Origin: Chara braunii | Lineage: Eukaryota > Streptophyta > Charophyceae > Charales > Characeae | NCBI GenBank assembly: GCA_003427395.1 | Contig: BFEA01000036.1 | Coordinates: 326,947-350,654 of the forward strand | DNA: 23,708 nt | Reading direction: 5' to 3' | Shown: positions 8,792-16,340 of the stretch, in pieces | How the letters are laid out: each line of letters starts with the position of its first letter | Position numbering within the stretch: the stretch's first letter is position 1 | Notes under the pieces: generated by a model | What the model was told of the DNA's origin: nothing | Databases searched by the model: none | Seen by the model: only the letters and a program-made list of their open reading frames with translations | Position numbers and translations under genes: made by a program

Positions 8792-9090
8792 GGGACGCTA
8801 GGCCTGACTTCCAGCTCACACATCTCACATCATTCTTAGGGTTCATAGTAGATATGGTGGATAGGGTAGATAGGGTTCTTCCTTCATGGGTCATATATTG
8901 ATGACATATACAGACAATACTGGATGCACAGTAGAACATATCCACACATTAATGCATAGGGACGCTAGGCCCGATTCCCAGCAGATACACAACATATCTT
9001 TGTATAGGGACGCTGAACCCGATTTCCAGTAGGTGTAGCTCCCCACCAATAGATGAAGCCTTTGACGCGGGGGCCTACTTAACGAGGATG
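8792..9090 (+). repeat. Three short plus-strand heads of the LINE tail in series
   Basis: GGGACGCTAGGCCTGACTTC starts at 8792, GGGACGCTAGGCCCGATTCC at 8959 and GGGACGCTGAACCCGATTTC at 9007. The first two carry only about 25 bp of the tail; the third continues through GCTCCCCACCAATAGATGAA to about 9090. The sequence before each is similar (ACACATCAGGGTATA, ACACATTAATGCATA, TATCTTTGTATA), so the repeated unit includes upstream flank as well as the tail head. Confidence 0.7.
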
Positions 9091-9091
9091 C

Positions 9092-9233
9092 TTTTTTTTT
9101 TTTTTTTTTTTTAAGAAGAACTGTCCGAGGTGGTGCGAGGGGTGCTGATAGGAGCAGGCACCGCTAGCATACCCGGGGAGACTCCATCTATTGGTGGGGA
9201 GCAGCAACTACTGGAAACCGGGTCCAGCGTCCC
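9092..9233 (-). mobile_element. Solo LINE 3' tail with poly(A), minus strand
   Basis: On the minus strand it begins exactly at GGGACGCTGGACCCGG (9233 leftward), passes through GCTCCCCACCAATAGATGG and ends in A21 (T9092-9112). No LINE body precedes it. It is either an extremely 5'-truncated LINE or a SINE using the LINE tail. It abuts head-on the plus-strand tail fragment ending near 9090. Confidence 0.75.
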
Positions 9234-9253
9234 TGAACACTTCGGATATCCTC

Positions 9254-9335
9254 TTTTTTTTTTTTTTTTTTTTGGGACAAAAGCTTCAATCTATTCGTGG
9301 GGAGCATCACGTGCCGAGAACTGGTCTCAACGTCC
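9254..9335 (-). mobile_element. Minimal solo LINE tail with poly(A), minus strand
   Basis: Only about 62 bp of tail (9274-9335) precede the poly(A) (T9254-9273). It keeps the head (GGACGTTGAGACCAGTTCTC, diverged) and GTGATGCTCCCCAC, but lacks the distal GC-rich half. The A tract therefore joins the tail at an internal point. Confidence 0.65.
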
Positions 9336-9606
9336 TTTTGAAATACAACTGAGAATATGTAACACATTTGAGATTCCGGGGCTATTACCCGACTTCGGCT
9401 ACGAAAACAATCAGTCAATTACCTATGAGAAACAACTGCAGTTCTCAGAAAACTGCCTATGATCTACCCAACCACAATCCAAATCTGGAACAGAAGATCC
9501 TAACTAAAACCTCCTACTGTTTACACCTCCCTTTCAACAAGCGAAAAAAACGTTAAGTCCAAGCGTTTAGTGCGCGTACCAGAACTGAGCTGATCTTCTA
9601 CCCCTC
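9336..9606. other. No gene recognised
   Basis: Short frames only. The stretch leads into repeat R unit 1; the words CCAGAACTGAGCTGATCTTC near 9580 resemble sequence before unit 2, so the R unit may begin around 9560. Confidence 0.4.
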
Positions 9607-9935
9607 TATGCTAGGGTTACAAAGCAACACAAACTTCCCCAGTACAGACCAGCCTGGTTCAAACGACAAAGAGTGTCTTTCTCCCTCGACACTCTTAATT
9701 AGCCACACACCCCTAAGTTACAGGGAAAAACCTCTGGCATCAGCTACGTCGGACAAACCGGTTATGCCCTCCTCCCTCAACATAACTCCACAGACCTCTT
9801 GCTCCCCCAGGTTACAGAGCAAAAACTCCAACACCGGTCTGCGTTGTCCCAACTTTGTCCTTCTGACCTACTTACTTAAACAGACGTCCCTTACCATGTT
9901 GAACCCCCCTTGCTTCCTCACATCTTTCAGTTCTC
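9560..9935 (+). repeat. Repeat R, unit 1 (diverged)
   Basis: It aligns by eye with unit 2 along its length through CTGCTAGG/CTATGCTAGG, CCCCAGTACNGACC, GTGTCTTnCTCC, GGTTATGCC, CATAACTCCA and GGTTACAGAGCA. Overall similarity looks moderate. Composition is pyrimidine-rich on this strand and the frames are short, so I treat it as noncoding. Its identity is unknown. Confidence 0.65.
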
Positions 9936-10125
9936 ACCTTCTCCTTCCCCACTGCATTCTATCCACAATTTCCCTGATCATAGGCAGAAACCCATCAAAA
10001 AATTTCGTAAGAACTTAGACTAGGAACATACTAAAAAGGTCTGATTGGCCTAAAAACAGGAAGAGAGGAAAACAAAAACCACCAACAATCCAGCTCTCTC
10101 CTCGCACCACAGAGGAAAGACCATA

Positions 10126-10510
10126 GCCCAGATGTTCAGTCCTCCCACTTGAACTCGCTAGGTCTCATACCTCCCCTGCTAGGATGACAGGGCAACACCA
10201 ACTGCCCCAGTACTGACCGAGCTGATTCTGACGGTCAGGAAGTGTCTTCCTCCGTCGACAACTTCCTTAGCTAAAAAGTCCCCAAGGTTATAGGGTCACT
10301 GCCCCGGCTTCAGCNGCGTTGAACAGGATGGTTATGNCTTCCACCCTCGGCATAACTCCAATAGTCTCAAGCTCCACCCCTGGTTACAGAGCACCTACGC
10401 TCCAGCACCGACCATTGTCACCCCACCCCGCCCTTCTAATTAGACCTACCCCCTGAACACTAATCCCTCCTCTGCCCGCGTACCCACCACACTTGCCTAG
10501 CAACATTAGG
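10126..10510 (+). repeat. Repeat R, unit 2, with ambiguous bases at 10315 and 10337
   Basis: It begins about 566 bp after unit 1 in the same orientation. Positions 10205-10298 are identical to 23615-23708, and 10316-10425 match 15997-16106 with two differences. Both matching pieces lie directly after library adapter junctions. N at 10315 and 10337 suggest low-quality or merged sequence here too. Confidence 0.8.
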
Positions 10511-10641
10511 ACCAATCTTTCCCTTCCTGCTATCTGGCGTCAACTAAAATTATACTAACAAGAATTTCAAAAAATTAAGAAAAATCAAACACACAAAATC
10601 CTAAAGAATCACGTGAACATTTAAGCGTCAACTTTACCCAC

Positions 10642-11135
10642 ATGGAGAGGGGTAGAAAGGGAAAAGAACAACCCTCTCTCCTCATGGAAACTTCAGCGCC
10701 TATTGAAGTCTTGGATACATATACAAAGGGTTATAAGAGTCAAAGGGATTACTCCCCTCCTCCAAAAAACGACCCCCTGTTTGTTTACTGCCTCCGCGGA
10801 AAGGCGCCCCCTCACCTCCCCGCCCCAGTTCAAAACAGCCCCCAGGATGCCCCTCCTGCTCCCTCAGTCGCATACAATAACCCTTAGAGTATGCCCCCGC
10901 AGAGCAAAAGATCCCCCTATCTTCCTGCCCCACCCCCTCCAAGTGGAACAACCCTCTCAACTCCCACCCTACTGACGTCAGCACCCCCTGTCCTCTCTCC
11001 CCAACCGCCATAGCTGATCCGATCCAAAACTCGGCGTGGCCCAAAGAAGGACAAACCCTCAATACCGTCCCTATCCTCTCAAAGGTCACACCACCCACCT
11101 TGTGTAACCCTCACAGGGAGAAACTCCAACCCTAA
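10642..11135 (+). pseudogene. Broken proline-rich reading frame, unknown function
   Basis: ATG at 10642 opens an 81-codon frame (MERGRKGKEQPSLLMETSAP) ending at a TAG near 10887. A neighbouring frame that begins in the same spot (LEYAPAEQKIPLSS) stays open to a TAA at 11133-11135 with the same Pro/Ser/Thr-rich composition, so a single frameshift would join them into about 165 residues. No domain is recognised and disorder is likely. Proline-rich N-terminal parts are common in gag-like and ORF1 proteins, and two R units lie upstream, so this could be the start of another retroelement. That is inference; it might also be chance. Confidence 0.3.
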
Positions 11136-12130
11136 AGGAGATATCCACTCCAGCGCCTTTGACCCCGATCTCACAATATCACAGTTGAGACTCCCTTGCA
11201 AGACTAACTACTTGAGTAAAACCTGATTAGCATCGAATTCAGAAAATCCATCGAGATAGAGGTAAGATGGGAATAAGAGAAATCGCTCAGAAAGTAAATC
11301 CTGAATCAAAAGAAGTTTGAATCATGAATTAAGCATCAAATTCAAGAAATTCAGGAAATCAATCGCGATGAAGATAATATTGAAAATGCAATTTGATAAG
11401 ATTTGAGAATCCAATAGGGAACAATATAGGGAATCAATTCCGATGTCCGAACGAACTTACGACTCTGATTTCCAGAACCCAAAGTTCAAGAAATCACTCA
11501 GACAATAAATCAGGAATACTAAGTAGAAAAACAAATTGACAATCAGTCAATTGTGTACGAGAGAAACCGTAACGCTTCTAAAAACTGATCACGAAATCAA
11601 CAAGAAAAATTACGAACTACCGATTGAGATCAACTAAAAATCAGAATTACCATCCAAGAAATTATCTTCTAAGAAGTTCCCGTATCAAGAAAAAAACAAC
11701 TACAAAATTAGGTCATGCCTCAAGAATTACTGGAAATCTCGTCGCTGCGTGAAGTCGCCTTGAAACGCCTGAAATCTCAGTTCATGCAATCCATCAAGTA
11801 GTGCTCCATTCTCTCGATCCCATGATCCAGCTACCCCGCTGTTGTAAGGTCTAAACTCAGCCCCTGCCTCTTCCTACGGGAGGAGCACGTTCGCCTCTCT
11901 ATAGTCTGTGCTAATATAGCCCCTTGGCAAGCCACATTGACCAGAAGAGATTTGGTAGGACACAATCACAACCCTATCACTGCCTTATGTGATTGTGTTG
12001 TGAGTAACCACGCCAAACCTGTTGACGCCACCTCACAGAAAGTTCAGTCCTTGCCCAACGAACCGGAGACCACTAAATTAGGAAGAAGGAGAGACGGAGT
12101 AGAAAAGCTAGTATAGGAAATCCCCCACCA
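11136..12130. other. AT-rich noncoding stretch with a short hairpin
   Basis: Frames are closed by dense stops. From 11230 to 11700 the sequence is purine-rich with recurring AATCAAG/GAAATC words. ACACAATCACA (11960-11970) and TGTGATTGTGT (11988-11998) form an 11-bp perfect stem with a 17-nt loop. No gene is recognised. Confidence 0.5.
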
Positions 12131-13113
12131 TCAAGCTCCCGCTCGCCTCACCCACCTTCTCCTCGACACAATCCCCATTCCACACCGCCACAACCGACGA
12201 TCTGCCACCGCTCGTCCCCCTCCTATCTTGCCTTCACGAAATCTTTAACGCACGCCATTACACGCCATAGCTGTTTTACACCCATCGTGCTACTTTGCAC
12301 CGCTCGTTCACACTTTGCGCCGCGCTCGCCTCGCCACGCCACGCCGTGCTGCGTCGTGCTCCTGTGAATCCTGTACCGGACCCGGACGGGGCACAATGCT
12401 CCCGGCCGCGCTGCGCCCCTAGTCATATCCTAAATTGTAGTTTTGACAGAATTGACGGTAAGCTACTGGTAAGCTGCAGAACGTTTCTACTGATACTAGA
12501 GATCGACATAAAGGATTACACCGTAGCTGATGACTTCCATGACAGTGCCTATGATTGAGCCTCTAATCTACCAACTCTTTGAGCGTTTCTACAGATCACG
12601 TCGTTAAGTAGGTTTTTCCCGCACGTGAAGTTCCAAAAAAAAAAAAAAAAGGATGGTTGCATAGACATGGATGTTTTAGTGACACTTTCATTTTGGGGAA
12701 TGTCGTCGACCAGTTAACGGGGAATATAGGGCATCCTTGTGTACGTAATAAGGGTGCGGTCTATGACACCGACCCGTCGTTTCTTGCGGCAGCACGGCAG
12801 CGGTCGTGGAGATGGTCGTGCAGTCATGCGGTGACATGCCGATAGCGTGCTGGCAGTGGGAGGTCGTTGTTGGGAATCTACTTTAGGAAAATTTTGTGTG
12901 CATCTGACCTCAATTCCGTCCAGAATAGATATAAGTACTCCAAAGGAAGAACTACACCCCCGCTAGTGCCTCGCCACACCACTCACCAACTGCGCAAATG
13001 AGAATGAATTTGGCCCTAGATCATGCAAACATTCACCGCCATAAACTTTTGTCTGTTGTCCATTTGGTGAGTCCGACTTGGCTTTCGCCTGCGCTCACCC
13101 TCCTGGCTGCTCC

Positions 13114-13117
<4 letters not shown>
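12131..13117. other. No gene recognised; A16 tract at 12635-12650
   Basis: Sequence composition shifts at about 12290-12420 to GC-rich (GCTCGCCTCGCCACGCC). The short frames on both strands overlap each other without known motifs. The A16 tract at 12635 is not preceded by the LINE tail. Nothing else could be assigned. Confidence 0.4.
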
Positions 13118-13154
<37 letters not shown>

Positions 13155-13271
13155 CAACACGCCCCCACCAGTGTTAGTGATGCTGATAAGAGCAGACACC
13201 ACTAACACCTGGGGAGAACCTCCATGTATTGGTGGGGAGCATCACCTGCTGGGAAACGGGCCCAGCGTCCC
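13118..13271 (-). repeat. Conserved LINE 3' tail plus poly(A), copy B
   Basis: The tail of 119 bp (13153-13271, minus strand) has the GGGACGC head, the GGTGATGCTCCCCACCAATA core and a TGCTCTTATCAGCATCACTA distal part, and is followed by A35. The spacer between CAATGCTGGCAG and the tail differs strongly from those of copies A and C. Confidence 0.8.
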
Positions 13272-13559
13272 ATATACAGATTGAATTTACAACATGTCAG
13301 AAAAAGAACCATTGTGTGAGAGTACTGCCAGCATTGATTACCCTGACATCCAGGGGATTGACTGAGCACGAGGTAGGGGAGGGGGGAACCTCTTCACCTT
13401 GGAACCGGCGCCAGATACCTACTGTTACTCACTAGTTCCTCCCTCCCCCCACCCAGTCTGAACTGTCACTTCCCAAGTACTGTGGTGACTGCATCACCGC
13501 AGAAGACCAGGCCGGTATGAGTACCATGTTGAATTTTCCTAGGGCTGGTAGCCGTCACA

Positions 13560-14883
13560 TCCATCCATCCCATACCACTGCATTCCTACTAGGCAATCCA
13601 AGGCGGGGGGGGGGGAGAGAAGTCGGGAAATTCCTCAGGGGGCTTCAATGGTATGGCCGTATCAATTCTGGTCCATTCATGGAATAACAATCGGTAGTCC
13701 CTTACTATTTCCGTTCTCCCTTGGCCCTCCCCAGCTTCCTGTTGTGCCCCTTTCCATTCCACCTTCCCTATCCTTCCTCCGTTTGTCCCCCCGAGCCAGC
13801 TTGAGGAAAAATTTTGGATTCTTTGTTTAATGTTTTTTTGTGTATTTAGGGAGTGGATCTGTGTTCTGACATCATCCCATTTTGCGGTTATTTCCATTTG
13901 GATCTGTTGTTGTACACTTTCTGCAAATTCGGGCCCTTCTAGTCTCGCTCCTATGTGCAGCGTCTTCTCCAAAGTGCCCAGAGTACCGCCCTTCGTCCCA
14001 GTTTGAACAGGTTGTTGGTAAATTCATCGAGGCGGTCAGCCAGGCCGCTGGGCCATGCTTCGCACAGCAGGGCCTTCCAGTCTCAGGGCCACGGGGTTTT
14101 TGTCTCTAGTTGGTCCCAAATTCTATCCCACCATCTCCACAACCAGAGTGCGCCTGGGCATTGTAGGAATCTGTGTTCAATCGTCTCAGGTCGTTTTCTG
14201 GATGAGAATGCTTTTGTGCACAGCTTGCACCAGGGTAGAGCTCGGCCTGTCTGTTCCAGGGACGTTTTGTCTATCAACCAGTTGTTGGTTGGTAGGCAGC
14301 GGTGCTCAAGCTGCCATTGAAGTGAGGCGAACTTGGCTGGTTTTGTCTTTGCCATCTTGAACCATTTTATTGGTTTCAATTCCTCCTTGCTGATGTTCAG
14401 GTGGTTCCTCCAACGCTCCTCCACTTGGTCCCGAAGGTTTATCTTTGGTCTTAGGAGTCTGTAGGTGGATTTAACTGTTAGACTATACAGCGATTTGCTG
14501 TGGTACTTGCCCCTCCCCATTCGAGTCGTCCATTTCCATTCCAACGGGTCCCGGGCCAAGTGGTGGATCGGAGTGGAGGGGAGGTAGGCTATCCATTGCC
14601 CTTCCTCTAGGAGTACTCTGATTCTAAATACTTCTTCCTTTTGACATATTATCGTTTCTTCTGGGATGTTCCTTTTGATGACATTACCCCTTCCTACTTG
14701 GACGAGGTTCACTATCACTGTTCCTTCGGGGTGATTGCAAACTATATTACCCAGTTTTCCGTGTAGTTCCGGGAATGCAACCCAATCTGACTGTTGCAGG
14801 GTGGGGCCTTTGCGCAGGATCCTCCACCATTCTAGAGCGATATTTTCCACAATCGGGCTTACCTTTCGATGTATAGACAGCAA
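13560..14883 (-). pseudogene. LINE copy B ORF2, C-terminal fragment with intact zinc-knuckle residues
   Basis: The minus-strand frame from 14883 to 14083 encodes 266 residues: WWRILRKGPTLQQSDWV, STYRLLRPKINLRDQVEERW, LQWQLEHRCLPTNNWLIDKT and the knuckle CKLC...ETIEHRFLQC with all CxxC/H/C ligands present. A TGA after TKTPWP replaces Trp of copy C (TTWPWDWW). The region 13972-14083 has two further stops and a small deletion after RRRCT. The frame resumes at 13972-13589 (GPEFAESVQQQIQMEITAKW) and changes frame again in a GGGGGGGGGG run at about 13605, after which CLVGMQWYGMDG matches the C-terminus of copy C. It has no endonuclease or RT and cannot act alone. Confidence 0.85.
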
Positions 14884-14935
14884 TTCATTCTATTCTTCAG
14901 GCCATTCTGGTCGCGTTTCCGGAATTACCGAGTTG

Positions 14936-15095
14936 AGCCTTCTTGTCTTCTTATCTTCTCTTCTTTTCTTCTTTACTCATCTTGGTCGCCGTCCTCTTCC
15001 TCCATTTCTTCCTCTGCTTTGTCTCTTTCTTCCTCCTCTTCTCTTTCTTTCTATTCCTTTCTGTCTCTCCTCTCTTCTCCCCCTCTCTCTTGTTG
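14936..15095. repeat. Pyrimidine-rich (CT/CTT) low-complexity tract
   Basis: About 160 bp made almost only of C and T with TTC, CTC and TCC motifs on the plus strand. It lies just beyond the truncated 5' end of LINE copy B. The Ser/Leu/Phe-rich open frames across it are compositional. Confidence 0.85.
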
Positions 15096-15168
15096 GTTTG
15101 TCAATGATTATATTTTCGATTGTCTGGCTTTGGCATCAACCTGCGCCCCCAAGCCCAGTGTGGTATCA

Positions 15169-15370
15169 GTGCAGGGGGCATGCTAATCTTCTCTGTATAG
15201 TTCCAATTTTAACTACCAGTACACCCATCCCTGAAGCCCTGCACGCCAAGCTTTTCTGGACCGTGAGCGGCGCAATTTTTTCTTTTTTGGCTGGCGCCGC
15301 CAGCCATTGTGGTCCCATAGGCCCGAGCCGTGAAAATTTTGGAGTTGTACTGGCGGATGTCCCGAAGGAC
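15169..15370 (-). pseudogene. U6: U6 snRNA pseudogene split by an inverted-repeat transposon
   Basis: U6 is the catalytic snRNA of the spliceosome. On the minus strand, 15370-15355 reads GTCCTTCGGGACATCC, the U6 5' stem-loop of green plants with the UUCG loop kept and one base pair fewer. After an insertion (15354-15211), 15210-15169 reads AAAATTGGAACTATACAGAG, then AAGATTAGCATGCCCCCTGC and AC. This covers the ACAGAGA box that pairs with the 5' splice site and the AGC triad, with three substitutions in 42 nt against the U6 consensus I know. Beyond 15169 similarity fades, so the 3' third is missing or very diverged. No TATA box is seen at the expected place. A fragment and not a working gene. 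Confidence 0.85.
15211..15353 (-). mobile_element. MITE-like element inserted in the U6 sequence
   Basis: The ends are AACTACCAGTACACCC (15211) and GTACTGGCGG (right), imperfect inverted copies of the ACCACCAGTAC terminus found at 15507-15824 and 17728-18146. The interior carries GGCTGGCGCCGCCAGCC (15289-15305), matching GGCTGGCGGCACCAGCC at 18039-18055 in the other orientation, and the GCGTGCAGGGC word (minus strand). Length of about 143 bp and no coding capacity fit a miniature inverted-repeat element. The target duplication is not clear. Confidence 0.7.
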
Positions 15371-15389
15371 CCACTGGATTGTTTCGGCT

Positions 15390-15414
15390 GGGATGCTGGA
15401 CCGGGTTTCCAGCA
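15390..15414 (+). repeat. Short head of the LINE tail
   Basis: GGGATGCTGGACCGGGTTTC followed by CAGCA matches the first 25 bp of the tail, and nothing more. It lies 20 bp from the U6 5' end. Confidence 0.55.
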
Positions 15415-15506
15415 CAAGTTGGCGCTGGGTAAAAACGGCCCCAGTACTTCCAGGGTGTGGTCCCACTAGTATGCCCGTGTGTCACTCATGGGGGGCATTT
15501 TTTTTT

Positions 15507-15824
15507 CCCACCAGTACCTTTCCTAGCTATTTTTTCAGAGGCGCGCCAGGTAACGCGCTGGGCTGAAACGAAAGGGCAGCGGTCGATAAATCGAATCGGC
15601 GGCCACTCTCGATCTTCGGGCCGGCTCGCAGTGCCCGCAGCAGACATATGGGAGCACTACCTTCCCAGCTATTTCCCAGAGATGTGGCTCATCAACGGCA
15701 GCAAATCTCGTGACCTGGCCGCCATTGATAAATTTCATGGGCGGCTGTTGTCACGTTTCGGGAGTTCAAAAGTCCCCGGTGAGGGGCCCACGGCCAATGT
15801 GTGGGCGAGGTACTGGTGGTTTAA
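15507..15824. mobile_element. MITE-like element, about 318 bp
   Basis: The left end is CCCACCAGTACCTTTCC and the right end GGGCGAGGTACTGGTGGTTTAA without its first and last bases being certain. The right 22 bp (15803-15824) are identical to 18125-18146, and the left end matches the left end at 17951. The interior is GC-rich with no coding evidence. The TTAA next to the right terminus may be a target duplication, as in piggyBac-type elements, but the left side lacks it. Confidence 0.7.
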
Positions 15825-15900
15825 ACCGGTAGGGAATAGCAATAAAAAAAAATGAGGAAAGTCCTTCCAGGGTGTGAACTACCTTGCTGAAAACGAAAAG

Positions 15901-15904
<4 letters not shown>

Positions 15905-15938
<34 letters not shown>
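15905..15938. repeat. T34 homopolymer at the left edge of a misassembled patch
   Basis: 34 T residues, followed by 20 bp and the adapter junction. It is probably the same poly(T) that resumes at 16108, interrupted by a false gap fill. Confidence 0.6.
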
Positions 15939-15958
15939 CACCGGGGAAAGGGGGGCGG

Positions 15959-15996
15959 CTGTCTCTTATACACATCTAGATGTGTATAAGAGACAG
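15959..15996. other. Artificial: double Tn5 mosaic end (mate-pair junction adapter)
   Basis: CTGTCTCTTATACACATCT (15959-15977) is followed at once by its reverse complement AGATGTGTATAAGAGACAG (15978-15996). This is the 19-bp Tn5 mosaic end twice, head to head, the circularisation junction of transposase-based mate-pair libraries. Its translation VSYTHLDVYKRQ is a well-known contaminant peptide. It is not part of the genome. Confidence 0.98.
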
Positions 15997-16106
15997 GCGT
16001 TGAACATGATGGTTATGCCTTCCACCCTCGGCATAGCTCCAATAGTCTCAAGCTCCACCCCTGGTTACAGAGCACCTACGCTCCAGCACCGACCATTGTC
16101 ACCCCA
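15997..16106 (+). repeat. Repeat R fragment falsely joined after the adapter
   Basis: 110 bp matching 10316-10425 with two differences (16007 and one in GGCATAGCTCC), apart from the N. It starts at the adapter and ends at N16107. It is most likely the mate end of a circularised fragment, not resident sequence. Confidence 0.85.
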
Positions 16107-16107
16107 N

Positions 16108-16256
16108 TTTTTTTTTTTTTTTTTTAAAGCAAGGCCCTTATACAAGGCCTCTATCCTGGTGGTGGTAAGAGAACCACCGGGATTGAGACTTTGACTGGCT
16201 GGCCGCTCCATCTATTGGTGGGGAGCTTCACCTGCTGGGAACCGGGCCCAGCGTCC
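16108..16256 (-). mobile_element. Solo LINE-tail element with poly(A), different distal half
   Basis: On the minus strand it begins exactly at GGGACGCTGGGCCCGG (16256) and keeps AGGTGAAGCTCCCCACCAAT. The rest (AGTCAAAGTCTCAATCCCGG and a GTTCTCTTACCACCACC block) differs from the LINE tail before A18 (T16108-16125, probably longer in reality). A shared head with a different distal part suggests a separate non-autonomous family. Confidence 0.65.
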
Positions 16257-16300
16257 CATGAATACATCCGTACAAAACAGTACAAAACAGTACATCCTTG

Positions 16301-16340
16301 AGGAGGACGCCCTTGGGCTGGAAACCGGGTCCAGCATCCC
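16301..16340 (-). repeat. Short LINE-tail head, minus strand
   Basis: On the minus strand GGGATGCTGGACCCGGTTTC followed by CAGC (16340-16317) matches the tail head and then leaves it. A 10-bp repeat (TACAAAACAG twice, 16271-16290) lies nearby. Confidence 0.55.

Larger units (their letters stand above)
13118..14890 (-). mobile_element. LINE copy B: 5'-truncated non-LTR retrotransposon
   Basis: Read on the minus strand, it starts inside ORF2 near 14890, runs through the zinc-knuckle C-terminus to about 13560, then a 3' UTR with GCTCAGTCAATCCCC and GTAATCAATGCTGGCAG, then the conserved tail from GGGACGCTGGGCCCG (13271-13153) and A35 (T13118-13152). It belongs to the same family as copies A and C. 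5' truncation is typical of LINE insertion. It abuts a pyrimidine-rich tract at 14936. No target-site duplication was recognised. Confidence 0.88.

Noticed and set aside
10205-10510. Repeat R as an LTR of a retrotransposon
   Set aside because: No TG...CA ends, primer-binding site, polypurine tract or pol coding sequence could be placed next to it.
12295-12558. 87-codon frame in a GC-rich patch, and its antisense counterpart
   Set aside because: Low-complexity Arg/Ala/Pro sequence with no known motif; not enough to call a gene.
12635-12650. A16 tract as another LINE or SINE 3' end
   Set aside because: The sequence before it lacks the GGGACGC tail on either strand.
14735-15469. 244-codon plus-strand frame rich in Ser, Leu and Phe
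   Set aside because: It covers the antisense of LINE copy B, the CT-rich tract, and the U6/MITE region; composition alone keeps it open.
15766-16194. Open frames on both strands crossing 15959-15996 (peptides VSYTHLDVYKRQ and MCIRDS)
   Set aside because: They translate the library adapter and adjoining poly(T), so they are artefacts.
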